This document shows positions 1-7,675 of a stretch of 36,260 nucleotides of DNA, one piece after another (position 1 is the first letter of the stretch; every line of letters starts with the position of its first letter). The position numbers and the translations under genes were made by a program. Source of the DNA: Thermoanaerobaculia bacterium. Lineage in GTDB: Bacteria > Acidobacteriota > Thermoanaerobaculia > Multivoradales > JAIOJS01. The stretch is taken from NCBI GenBank assembly GCA_019911795.1, contig JAIOJS010000202.1, positions 1-36,260 on the forward strand. Direction: 5' to 3'. The notes beneath the pieces were generated by a model that was given only the letters and a program-made list of their open reading frames with translations, ran no database searches and had not been told where the DNA came from.

Positions 1-43
1 GCACAGATCTCTCTGTGGCACCTCTGGCTGCTAGGCTGGCTGG

Positions 44-1825
44 CTAGAACGCGTCGTCAGGGAACGCCATGACGGCATCACTGCCGGCCATGATGATGGC
101 AAAGAGTGCGCCGCTCTTCGGTAGCAGGCGTTGCATGAAGAACCGTGCCGTCGCTAGTTTGGCGTCGTAGAAGTCTTTGTCGCTGCCCTCTCGTTTGGCC
201 AGAGAGATCTTGGCCATCCGCGCCCACAGGTAGGCGAATGCGGTGTAGCCGAAGAGGTGCAGGTAGTCGGTCGCGGCGGCGCCGGCCTGGTCGGGATTCT
301 TCATCCCCTCCTGGGCAATCCAGGCGGTCGCCCGTTGGAGCCGCTCGAAAGCTTTGGCGGCGGGTCCAACGAACTCCTGCATCTCGGGCACCTCGGCTTC
401 CGCTTCGAGGAACTGCTGCACTGGATGGAAGAATCGGCGCAGGTAGCGGCCCATGTGCGCCGGCAACTTGCGTCCGACCAGGTCCAACGCCTGAATGCCG
501 TTGGTCCCCTCGTAGATCTGGGTGATCCGAGCGTCACGCACCAGCTGTTCGACCCCGTACTCGCGGGTGTAGCCGTAGCCACCACAGACCTGCAGGGCGA
601 GGTTGGTGGCGTCGAAGCCGAGGTCGGTCTGAAAGGCTTTGACCACCGGAGTGAGGAGCGATGCGAGGTCGTCGGCCTCGCTACACTTGGCGGGGTCCGG
701 ATGCCGATCGTGGACGTCGATGGCCAGCGACGCCCATGCGGTCAGGGCGCGGGCGCCCTCGGTAAAGGCACGCATCGTGAGGAGCATCTTACGGACATCG
801 GGGTGGACCAGGATCGGGTCAGCCTCGAGCTGTGGGTACTTAACCCCGGTCAGCGATCGCCCCTGGAGCCGTTCCCGGGCGAAGGCGACCGCTTTTTGCG
901 AAGCCGCTTCGGCGAGGGCCAGACCCTGCACACCGACGTGGAGTCGGGCGCTGTTCATGAAGGTGAACATGGCGCGCATGCCCTTGTGGGGCTCTCCGAC
1001 CAGCCAGCCGATCGAATCGTCGAAGTTGATGACGCAGGTGGAGGATCCCTTGATCCCCATCTTGTGCTCGATCGAGGAGCAACCAACTCCGTTGGGTACC
1101 AGTTCTCCATCAACCTCGCGGAGCTTGGGGATGGCGAGCAGGCTGATTCCCTTGATTCCGGGAGGCGCCTCGGGGAGTCGGGCGAGCACCAGGTGGACGA
1201 TGTTTTCGGTCAGGTCGTGATCGCCGGCGGAGATGAAGATCTTGCTGCCGTTGACGCTGAAGGTGTCGTCGCCGGAGGGGACGGCGAGGGTCCGGACCAG
1301 TCCGAGGTCGGTCCCGCACTGAGGCTCCGTGAGGCACATGGTGCCCGCCCAGGTGCCATCGATCAGCTTCGGGATCAGCTTCTGTTTGATCTCCTCGGAG
1401 GCGTGCAGGTCGAGGGCGTGGGAGGCGCCTTCAGTCAGTCCCAGGTACATGGCGAAGGCGAGGTTGGTGGCGCAGAGCATTTCGGTAGCCATCGCGCCCA
1501 CCGTCGGTGGGAGTCCTTGGCCACCGTACTCGGGACGACCGACGAGTCCGGTCCACCCGCCCTCCTGCAGCAGCCGATAGGCCTCGATGAAGCCGGTGGG
1601 TGTCGTCACCGCACCGTCGCGCAACTGACAGCCCTCCTCGTCGCCTACCGAGTTCAGCGGTTCGAGGACCTCTCCGCAGATCTTGCCGAGTTCCTCGACG
1701 ACGGCGAGGACGAGGTCCTGGGTCGCATCTTCGTAACCGGGCAGTTCAGCCCACGTCGCTTCGGCGTCGAAGAGTTCATAGTAGACGAAGCGCAGATCGC
1801 GCAGGGGTGCTTTGTAGCTAGCCAT
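44..1825 (-). CDS. fadE: Acyl-CoA dehydrogenase, FadE type (593 aa)
   Basis: This flavoprotein performs the first step of B-oxidation, acyl-CoA to trans-2-enoyl-CoA. The length matches the ~594-residue FadE class, not the ~380-residue short-chain enzymes. It has an N-terminal helical region, then the acyl-CoA dehydrogenase core: the flavin-binding stretch CLTEPQCGTDLG near residue 165, the helical domain with QVCGGYGYTREYGVEQLVRDARI near residues 410-435, and the catalytic-base motif QIYEGTNGIQ just after. A C-terminal helical extension follows. It is the last gene of the operon, starting 3 nt after the fadN stop with a GAGGA ribosome site inside the fadN end. Gene content and sizes parallel the Bacillus subtilis fadNAE operon (known); chain-length preference cannot be read from sequence. 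The 43 bases beyond its stop show nothing. Confidence 0.95.
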   Translation of the reverse strand: MASYKAPLRDLRFVYYELFDAEATWAELPGYEDATQDLVLAVVEELGKICGEVLEPLNSVGDEEGCQLRDGAVTTPTGFIEAYRLLQEGGWTGLVGRPEYGGQGLPPTVGAMATEMLCATNLAFAMYLGLTEGASHALDLHASEEIKQKLIPKLIDGTWAGTMCLTEPQCGTDLGLVRTLAVPSGDDTFSVNGSKIFISAGDHDLTENIVHLVLARLPEAPPGIKGISLLAIPKLREVDGELVPNGVGCSSIEHKMGIKGSSTCVINFDDSIGWLVGEPHKGMRAMFTFMNSARLHVGVQGLALAEAASQKAVAFARERLQGRSLTGVKYPQLEADPILVHPDVRKMLLTMRAFTEGARALTAWASLAIDVHDRHPDPAKCSEADDLASLLTPVVKAFQTDLGFDATNLALQVCGGYGYTREYGVEQLVRDARITQIYEGTNGIQALDLVGRKLPAHMGRYLRRFFHPVQQFLEAEAEVPEMQEFVGPAAKAFERLQRATAWIAQEGMKNPDQAGAAATDYLHLFGYTAFAYLWARMAKISLAKREGSDKDFYDAKLATARFFMQRLLPKSGALFAIIMAGSDAVMAFPDDAF

Positions 1826-1828
1826 GGT

Positions 1829-4177
1829 CTAGTTCCTCAACGGCTTGCCGGTCTCGAGCATGTGCTCGATGCGAGCCAGGGTGGCGGGCGTCTTGACGAG
1901 ATCGAGGAAGGCCTCGCGCTCGAGGCGGAGGAGAGTCTCCTCGGAGACGGTTTCGGTGATGTCCGTATCGCCGCCGGTAAGCACGACCGCGAGTCGGTTG
2001 GCGACGACCTCATCGTGAGCCGTGGCCATCCCGCTGGCTCGGAAACCGGCGACGGCGGAACTGAGCGCAGCCCGCCCAGTGGGGCCGGGGAGGGTGATCT
2101 CGACCTTTGTCGGTGGCTCGTATCCCGCGGCGTGTAGTTCCAAGGCACGAGCCTTGGCGTCGGCGAGTAGACGGTCACGATTCATGGTGACGCGATCGTC
2201 GGGGCGTAGGAAGAGATGGTCGCGGGCCTCGTCCGCCGAGGTCGAGACCGTCGCGGTACTGATCAGCTCGAAGACCTTGGCGACAGGCGGCATCGGTCCA
2301 CCCGGACGCCGAGGATTGGTCGCCCAACGGGTGATCATCTCCTTGCAGCCGCCCCAACCGGGAACGACGCCGACGCCGACCTCCACCAGTCCCATGTAGG
2401 TCTCGGCGTGAGCCTGAATCGCGTCGCAGTGGAGGAGGATCTCGCATCCGCCGCCGAGCGCCATGCCCGACGGAGCGCCGACCACCGGGAAGGAACTCGA
2501 TTGGAGCGCGGTAAAGGCCTGCTGTCCCGCGGCACCGCCCTCGCTGATCACGTCCCAGAGGCCGATGTTGGCGGCGAAGAGGGCGAGTCCGATATTGGCG
2601 CCGACCGAGAAGTTGCTGCCTTCGTTGTACAGCACCAGGGCCTTCCACCGATCGCCATCGATCAACTCGAGGGCGCGTCCCACCATGCGAACGACACCGT
2701 CGTCGAGCGCATTCATCTTGGTGTGGAACTCGAGGCAGAGCACTCCGTCGTCGAGGTCCCAGAGACTGGCGGAGCCGTTCCTTTCCACTGGCTTGCCGGC
2801 TCGGCGAAGGTCGGCGAGGAGGAGGACGCCCTCGGGGCGCTCGAGGTCGCGGTAGGTGCCATCGACTCCGAAGACCTGCAATCGGCCGTCCGTAGTGCGA
2901 TAGAACGTGCCCTCGCCCACTGCATCGAGAAGCGTTGGAACTTCCCGATCCTCTTCGCGCAGGCGGTTGGCGAACCACGCCGGTCCGAGTTGGTCGATGA
3001 GTTCGAACGGTCCCGAGGTCCAGCTGTAGCCGGTTCTCATGGCCTCGTCGACGAGGGCGGGTGAGTCTGCGATCTCCGGCACCAGGGACGCCGCATAGGA
3101 GAGGGTGTGGGAGAGCATGTTCCAGGCGAACTGTCCCCCGCGGTCGGAGTGCTCGACGAGGGCGCGGAGTCCTCCCTGGCGCGACGCCTTCAAACTCTCG
3201 AGGCTAGGCTTGACCTGGTCCCGGTACTCGCCTGATTTCAGGTCGATCGCTTGCAGCGTCTTGCCGCGGGAGCGGTCCATTCGGTAGAAGCCGCCTTTGC
3301 CCTTGCGTCCGATGAGTCCGGTCTCGATCATGCGCTGGATCAGTGGCTCTTCGCGATGGATGTCGCGGTAGGCATCCTTCGCCGGCAGGGTCGCGAGGAG
3401 GGAAGCGGCGATGTGCGGACCGAGATCGAGACCGACGAGATCGAGCAGCCCGAAGATGCCGGTCTTGGGGAGGCCCATCGGCTTTCCGGCGATAGCGTCG
3501 GTCTCCTCGACGGTGAGACCGAGGTCGATCGCTTCGCGGGTCGCTACTTCGATCCAGAAGGTGCCGACGCGGTTGGCGATGAAGCCGGGAGTGTCCTTGC
3601 AGTCGACCACGCTCTTGCCGAGCCGACGGTCGCAGAAATCTCGAACGGCGTCGACGGCGTCGCTGTGGGTGTCGTCACCCGTCACCAGCTCGAGCAAACG
3701 CATGTAGCGCGGCGGGTTGAAGAAGTGTGTGATCAAGAAATCCGCGGCGAAGGCCTCGGGCATCCCGTCGACCAGATGCTCGAGTGGGATGGTCGAGGTG
3801 TTCGAGGAGACGACCGAGCCCGACTTTCGCACCGCGTCGATCTTGCGATAGACCTGTTGCTTGACGTCGGGTCGCTCCAGCACCGCTTCGACGATCCAGT
3901 CGCAGTCGGCGAGGAGTTCGAGGTCGTCCTCGAGGTTCCCCGGGGTGATCAACCGCGCGTTCTTGGAGTGCATGAAGGGGGCGGGCTTGGCCTTCTTCAT
4001 CCGTTCGATAGCGTTGCGGGCGATGACACTGCGATCGCTGGGTGGACCGTCTTCAGTACTCTTCGGGACGATGTCGAGGAGGACGACCGGCACCCCGGCG
4101 TTGGCGACATGGGCCGCAATCCCGGCCCCCATGACTCCCGCTCCGAGGACTCCTACCTTTTCGATGCGATTGGCCAT
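1829..4177 (-). CDS. fadN: FadN-type bifunctional 3-hydroxyacyl-CoA dehydrogenase / enoyl-CoA hydratase
   Basis: This fused enzyme catalyses hydration of enoyl-CoA and oxidation of 3-hydroxyacyl-CoA in B-oxidation. The dehydrogenase is N-terminal, with NAD site GAGVMGAGIA near residue 12 and the catalytic-region motif THFFNPPRYM near residue 165. Two C-terminal dehydrogenase domains follow. The crotonase domain lies at the C terminus, with NFSVGANIG, MALGGGCEI and GLVEVGVGVVPGWGG supplying the oxyanion hole and the two Glu residues. This order is the reverse of FadB/FadJ and matches Bacillus FadN. I chose the ATG at 4177 because MANRIEKVGV begins right at the Rossmann fold and lies 5 nt after the fadA stop; a start at 4231 would add 18 residues with no family resemblance and overlap fadA. 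The reading frame is intact and 782 aa long. Confidence 0.95.
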   Translation of the reverse strand: MANRIEKVGVLGAGVMGAGIAAHVANAGVPVVLLDIVPKSTEDGPPSDRSVIARNAIERMKKAKPAPFMHSKNARLITPGNLEDDLELLADCDWIVEAVLERPDVKQQVYRKIDAVRKSGSVVSSNTSTIPLEHLVDGMPEAFAADFLITHFFNPPRYMRLLELVTGDDTHSDAVDAVRDFCDRRLGKSVVDCKDTPGFIANRVGTFWIEVATREAIDLGLTVEETDAIAGKPMGLPKTGIFGLLDLVGLDLGPHIAASLLATLPAKDAYRDIHREEPLIQRMIETGLIGRKGKGGFYRMDRSRGKTLQAIDLKSGEYRDQVKPSLESLKASRQGGLRALVEHSDRGGQFAWNMLSHTLSYAASLVPEIADSPALVDEAMRTGYSWTSGPFELIDQLGPAWFANRLREEDREVPTLLDAVGEGTFYRTTDGRLQVFGVDGTYRDLERPEGVLLLADLRRAGKPVERNGSASLWDLDDGVLCLEFHTKMNALDDGVVRMVGRALELIDGDRWKALVLYNEGSNFSVGANIGLALFAANIGLWDVISEGGAAGQQAFTALQSSSFPVVGAPSGMALGGGCEILLHCDAIQAHAETYMGLVEVGVGVVPGWGGCKEMITRWATNPRRPGGPMPPVAKVFELISTATVSTSADEARDHLFLRPDDRVTMNRDRLLADAKARALELHAAGYEPPTKVEITLPGPTGRAALSSAVAGFRASGMATAHDEVVANRLAVVLTGGDTDITETVSEETLLRLEREAFLDLVKTPATLARIEHMLETGKPLRN

Positions 4178-4182
4178 GGTCG

Positions 4183-5319
4183 TCACACCGCTTCCAGGAC
4201 GGTGGCGATTCCCTGACCACCGCCGATGCACTGAGTGGCGAGGGCGTAGCGCTTGCCCTCGCGGACGAGGAGGGCGGCGGCCTTGCCGGTGATGCGGGCG
4301 CCGGTCGCTCCGAGCGGATGACCGAGGGCGATGGCCCCGCCGTCCAGGTTGATCTTGGATTCGTCGAGACCGAGTTCCTCGATGCAGGCTAAGGACTGCG
4401 AAGAGAAGGCTTCGTTGAGTTCGATGATGTCGATGTCCTTCAACTCCAGCCCGGCGCGTTCCAGTGCTTTGCGGGTCGAGAGTACCGGTCCCAGCCCCAT
4501 GACCTCAGGGGCGCAACCGGAAACGGCGACCGACTTGATGCGCGCGAGAGGCTCGAGTCCGGCTCGTTCGGCGTAGGCCTCGGAGCACACCAAGGTCACT
4601 GAGGCACCGTCGGTCAATGGGGAGGAGGTCCCGGCGGTGACGGAGCCGTCTTCGTCAAAGGCGAGCCTGAGTTCGGCGAGTCCCTCGAGCGTCGTCCCGG
4701 GACGGAGGCAGCCATCCTTGTCGACCACTCCGCCCTTCCAGGTGATGGGGACGATCTCGTCGTCGAACCGACCCTCGCTCTGCGCTGCGGCTGTCTTCTG
4801 TTGCGAAACGACGGCGAACTCCTCCTGTCGCTGGCGGGAGATGTTGTATTGCTTGGCGAGGTTCTCCGCGGTTTCGCCCATCGAGGCGAACGCCTGGGGG
4901 TAGCGCTCGTAGAGGGCGGGGTTGGGCATCGGGTTGAATCCGCCCATCGGAATGCGGGTCATCGACTCGACTCCGGCACAGAGGAAGACCTCACCCGCGC
5001 CCAGTTGGATCGCACCGGCGGCACTGTGGATCGTCTGCATCGACGAACCACAGAAGCGGTTCATCGTAGCCCCGGCTACGGACTGGGGGAGTCCGGCGAG
5101 GAAACAGACCATCCGCGCCACGTTGAAACCCTGCTCGCCCTCGGGAAAGGCACAGCCCATGAGGAGGTCCTCGATGTCCTCGGGATCGACCCCCGTGCGC
5201 TCGATGAGTCCTTTGATGGCTTGAGCCGCGATGTCATCGGGGCGGACGCGGGCGAGTTCGCCCTTCTTGGCGAGGGTGAAGGGGGATCGGGCGTACCCGG
5301 CAATAACGACGTTGATCAT
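4183..5319 (-). CDS. fadA: Acetyl-CoA acyltransferase (thiolase, 378 aa)
   Basis: This thiolase cleaves 3-ketoacyl-CoA with CoA, the last step of the cycle. The nucleophile is Cys90 in NRFCGSSMQT. The C-terminal part carries NEAFSSQSLA, the glycine-rich GGAIALGHPLGATGAR with the active-site His, and the second catalytic Cys in CIGGGQG. Length is normal for the family (about 380-400). It is the first enzyme gene after the regulator, with 94 bp between. A GGAGG ribosome site lies about 10 nt upstream of the ATG. I see no separate operator in that 94 bp gap, so cotranscription from the regulator promoter is likely (inference). A biosynthetic acetoacetyl-CoA thiolase is the alternative, made unlikely by the operon. 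Confidence 0.95.
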   Translation of the reverse strand: MINVVIAGYARSPFTLAKKGELARVRPDDIAAQAIKGLIERTGVDPEDIEDLLMGCAFPEGEQGFNVARMVCFLAGLPQSVAGATMNRFCGSSMQTIHSAAGAIQLGAGEVFLCAGVESMTRIPMGGFNPMPNPALYERYPQAFASMGETAENLAKQYNISRQRQEEFAVVSQQKTAAAQSEGRFDDEIVPITWKGGVVDKDGCLRPGTTLEGLAELRLAFDEDGSVTAGTSSPLTDGASVTLVCSEAYAERAGLEPLARIKSVAVSGCAPEVMGLGPVLSTRKALERAGLELKDIDIIELNEAFSSQSLACIEELGLDESKINLDGGAIALGHPLGATGARITGKAAALLVREGKRYALATQCIGGGQGIATVLEAV

Positions 5320-5413
5320 GGTGGTTCGACCTCCGGCCAGGGGCTTGATGGTGGTGAGTATTGGTTGGGCTTGGATCTAGTGGTTGCGAGACGTCGGCAT
5401 TCGTGTTCTGTTT

Positions 5414-5881
5414 CTAGGGCGCCTCTTCTAGGGTACGTCTTGCGCCGGGGGTGGAACTCGACGTTGGATCGATCCCCGCCTCGTGCATGGCAGCGAGCGT
5501 CAGCTGTTCGATCTCCCGCAGTTCCTCGAGAGTCAGTTCGAGGTCGCGTTGCTGCTGATCGAGGTCGGCGATGCGTCTTCGCGTATTGCTCAAGAGGAGG
5601 ACGAACTGGTCCTTCTGGGTAGGGTCAGCGTCGTAGAGGTCGAGGTAGTCCTGAACCTGTGCGAGCGAAAAGCCGAGGCGCTTGCCGCGGAGGATGATCA
5701 GCAGGCGGGCGCGGTCGCGGTTGGTGTAGACCCGGTTGGACCCGGCCCGCTGGGGCTCGAGCAGCCCTTTGGTCTCGTAGAAGCGGATCGCTCGTGCCGT
5801 GATGTTGAGGTCGTGGGCGAGCTCGGTGATCGACAGCAGTCTCTCCACGGGGGAGGGCTGAGTCGAGATCATTGGGCTCAT
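5414..5881 (-). CDS. MerR-family transcriptional regulator of the fad operon
   Basis: A 155-residue MerR-type DNA-binding protein. The N-terminal winged helix has SITELAHDLNITARAIRFYE at about residues 17-36, then KGLLEP, the wing (RVYTNRDRARL) and KRLGFSLAQVQDYLDLYD. A coiled-coil dimerisation helix (about 95-130) and a short Ser/Pro-rich tail lacking a large effector domain follow. This layout resembles LiuR/PsrA-like MerR regulators of acyl-CoA catabolism in proteobacteria (known family role; assignment is inference). It is the first gene of the operon and has twin palindromes just upstream, so it is probably autoregulated. The ATG at 5881 lies about where transcription would begin if the -10 at 5888-5893 is used, so the message could be leaderless; ATG at 5872 is an alternative start. 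Confidence 0.88.
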   Translation of the reverse strand: MSPMISTQPSPVERLLSITELAHDLNITARAIRFYETKGLLEPQRAGSNRVYTNRDRARLLIILRGKRLGFSLAQVQDYLDLYDADPTQKDQFVLLLSNTRRRIADLDQQQRDLELTLEELREIEQLTLAAMHEAGIDPTSSSTPGARRTLEEAP

Positions 5882-5887
5882 GGAGGG

Positions 5888-5936
5888 AGAATAGCGCCAA
5901 GTTTACGTAAACGTCAAGCAAGTTACGTTCACGTTA
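5888..5936 (-). promoter_or_regulatory. Promoter with tandem MerR-type operators
   Basis: On the minus strand, TTGACG (5911-5916) and TATTCT (5888-5893) form -35 and -10 boxes separated by a longish spacer of 17-18 bp. Site A is TTTACGT-AA-ACGTCAA at 5902-5917, containing the perfect palindrome GTTTACGTAAAC. Site B is TTACGT-TC-ACGTTA at 5923-5936. Their centres are exactly 20 bp apart, about two helical turns, so two dimers would sit on the same face. Site A lies between -10 and -35, the typical MerR position. The TTACGT-NN-ACGTAA form resembles the LiuR motif as I recall it. Confidence 0.75.
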
Positions 5937-6284
5937 TGTCGACGACCGTTTCGACACTTCTACAACGTTCTATTTCCTATCCAGTGAGCAGGAGAGAGTG
6001 TCGCCGGCGACTTCAGGACTGCTCTCCAGGTGGTACTGCCCGTCAAAGCTTCCCGGGAGTCGGGGTAGGGGGGCGTGCTGGCTGATTCGGATCCTCGCTC
6101 ACGGCAACTACGGAACCCGCTGCAGAACTCTTCGCTCTGATCGCGCCCAAAGGACCAGGGGAGGGCTATGTCACTCCTGGGGTGTGAGTCCCGCGTTGAG
6201 AAGACCGGTCGACAGCGGACCTTGTTGTATCGGAAGGGCAGTTGCTACCAGTTCTTTCCACCGAGGGTTCAACCCAACTGACAC
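5937..6284. other. Non-coding stretch upstream of the fad operon
   Basis: About 350 bases without a convincing gene; frames here lack ribosome sites and family motifs. A loose hairpin can be drawn around 6153-6180 (CCAGGGGAG against CTCCTGG) and might end transcription of the secreted-protein gene above it. No other signal was seen. Confidence 0.4.
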
Positions 6285-7046
6285 CTACTCCTCAGCCTGA
6301 CCATGCGCCGCCAACCACCACTTCTTTGGCAAGACGGTCAGCGAGAAGATCTCAGAATCCGTCAGGTACGAACGACCGTCTTCCTCGACCTTGTAGTCGG
6401 CATGGAGGGCGCCGTTGTGTTTGAGAGTGGGAAACACCGCGACGAGGCTCTCGCGCTCGATCCACTCCTGCCCGTACCAGTTGTGGATCCAGCGATCTCG
6501 AGTACGAGTTTCCGTTGCCTCGTGCCAGCGCCCTTCGGATCGCCAACGCACTTCGGTAGGTCGAAGGATCCTCTGATCCAGGCTGGTGCGTTGCTGCCCG
6601 GGCGGGTTGGGCGGATCCTCGTGGCGCCAGAGGACGACCCACACTTCCGGTCCCGCCAGTTCTCTTGCCTCGTCGACGGTCGCTCGCTTGCAGCCACGAC
6701 TTCGGCCATAGAGGAAGACCCGGAGATAGGGGGGCAGGATCACGCCGCGGGGCACCGATTCTCGTCCCTCTTCGAGGAACAGCGGACCCGTAACCTCATA
6801 CCTTCGACCCGTTGGCTGGTAGGTCTCGAAGGGGTGGGTGGTACCGCAGCCGGCTCGTATCGCCCCCGCGATCGTCGAATCGGGCAGGACGCCGGTCCGG
6901 GACGGTGGGGCGTCGAGAATTGAGTCGGTTGTTTGGGCCACGAGGGGCGACCCGATCGCGAACAGGGCGAGAGCCAGTCCCCGGAACCGTGAAGTTGCGA
7001 GTGGTGTTCTGACAAGGCAAGTTGCGATCTGGGTTTGAGCCTTCAT
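6285..7046 (-). CDS. Secreted protein of unknown function (253 aa)
   Basis: I do not recognise this family. The N terminus has a long basic region followed by a hydrophobic stretch LALALFAIGSPLVAQ (about residues 25-39) that looks like a signal peptide cleaved near Ala-Gln. The mature part is rich in Arg, Trp and Glu with a central PPYLRVFLYGRSRGC and WVVLWRHEDPP, and the C terminus has SLTVLPKKWWLAA. Two cysteines in the mature part could form a disulfide. Base composition and codon use agree with its neighbours. It sits alone between the fad operon and arsR, both on the same strand, with gaps on each side, so it probably has its own promoter. Confidence 0.6.
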   Translation of the reverse strand: MKAQTQIATCLVRTPLATSRFRGLALALFAIGSPLVAQTTDSILDAPPSRTGVLPDSTIAGAIRAGCGTTHPFETYQPTGRRYEVTGPLFLEEGRESVPRGVILPPYLRVFLYGRSRGCKRATVDEARELAGPEVWVVLWRHEDPPNPPGQQRTSLDQRILRPTEVRWRSEGRWHEATETRTRDRWIHNWYGQEWIERESLVAVFPTLKHNGALHADYKVEEDGRSYLTDSEIFSLTVLPKKWWLAAHGQAEE

Positions 7047-7147
7047 GCTGGGAACAACGTGGCAGCGTGAGAAATCGCACGCATGGGCACCTTCATGGGA
7101 AGGGCACTGAGCGAATTCTCTGTTTCCGCTCCTTGCTCGGGGCTTGT

Positions 7148-7167
7148 TCTCAGGGCTAGCCCTGAGA
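7148..7167. terminator. Perfect 20-bp palindrome over the arsR stop codon
   Basis: TCTCAGGGCTAGCCCTGAGA is a perfect inverted repeat that contains the arsR stop codon (TAG on the minus strand at 7158-7156). RNA could fold into a GC-rich stem of up to 8 pairs. No T-run follows, so intrinsic termination is uncertain; it may instead protect the 3' end. Confidence 0.4.
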
Positions 7168-7512
7168 CTTCTCCTCGGAGCCGGGGCCTACCGGGCCACA
7201 GTAGAGACCGTGCAGTAGCTGGATAACCCGGTAGACCGGACCCGGGGCGAGGGAATAGAAGATGCTCTGCGACTCCCGTCGAGTCGTCACCAGCTCCTCG
7301 TGACGCAGTCGAGCCAACTGCTGGGACAGCGCTGATTGGCTGAGCGGTACGACTTCATTCAACTCGCCGACGGATTGCTCGCCATCGGCGAGTGCGCAGA
7401 GGATCAGGAGACGACTCTCGCTGCCGAGGGTCTTCATGAGGCCAGCGGCGCTGGCTGCGTGGCGCCGAATCTCCGCCAAGGTGTCCCTGTCTGGTTCAGA
7501 CTCGTTGCTCAA
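7156..7512 (-). CDS. ArsR-family regulator, SqrR/BigR-like dithiol (persulfide) sensor candidate
   Basis: A 118-residue winged-helix repressor. The start is taken as TTG at 7512, because GGGGAG (7524-7519) lies 6 nt before it; an upstream ATG at 7608 would put the promoter inside the gene. The fold begins at LMKTLGSESRLLILCALADGE, the recognition helix is LSQSALSQQLARLR, the wing is ELVTTRRESQSIFYSL, and the last helix ends HGLYCGPVG. There are only two cysteines, Cys39 and Cys105. Their spacing of 66 is the same as Cys41/Cys107 of SqrR and Cys42/Cys108 of BigR (family knowledge), which form a polysulfide bridge and leave DNA on exposure to sulfane sulfur. No metal-site CxC or His cluster is seen. 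It is divergent from the exporter operon and shares its operators. Confidence 0.85.
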   Translation of the reverse strand: MSNESEPDRDTLAEIRRHAASAAGLMKTLGSESRLLILCALADGEQSVGELNEVVPLSQSALSQQLARLRHEELVTTRRESQSIFYSLAPGPVYRVIQLLHGLYCGPVGPGSEEKSQG

Positions 7513-7574
7513 ACTAGGCTCCCCTTTCCCTCTGTGTCTACCTGACCGGAGCGTCCGAAGTGGTACCCTCCTAC

Positions 7575-7634
7575 TTGCTAATATAGCAAACCCTAAATTA
7601 GATCTCAATACTGTAGTGGTTGCTAATTTAGAAA
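7575..7634. promoter_or_regulatory. Twin TTGCTA operators and divergent promoters between arsR and the exporter operon
   Basis: Operator 1 (7575-7589) is the perfect inverted repeat TTGCTA-ATA-TAGCAA. Operator 2 (7620-7634) is TTGCTA-ATT-TAGAAA with one mismatch; the centres are 45 bp apart. On the minus strand a good sigma70 promoter for arsR is visible: -35 TTGAGA (7608-7603), 17 bp, -10 TATATT (7585-7580), so operator 1 covers the -10. On the plus strand TTGCTA (7575-7580), 17 bp, TTAGAT (7598-7603) is a weaker candidate for the exporter operon. Operator 2 ends just before the exporter ribosome sites. Repression of both directions by the ArsR protein is the simplest reading. Confidence 0.75.
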
Positions 7635-7675
7635 GAAGGAATATAATGACGGCTGGAGCAACGAAGGAGACCCGA

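Noticed and set aside
257-2137. Long plus-strand open frame (626 codons) opposite fadE/fadN
   Set aside because: It is the antisense shadow of two clear enzyme genes in GC-rich code, with no family motif and no ribosome site.
3251-4216. Plus-strand open frame opposite fadN
   Set aside because: Antisense shadow of the FadN dehydrogenase domain.
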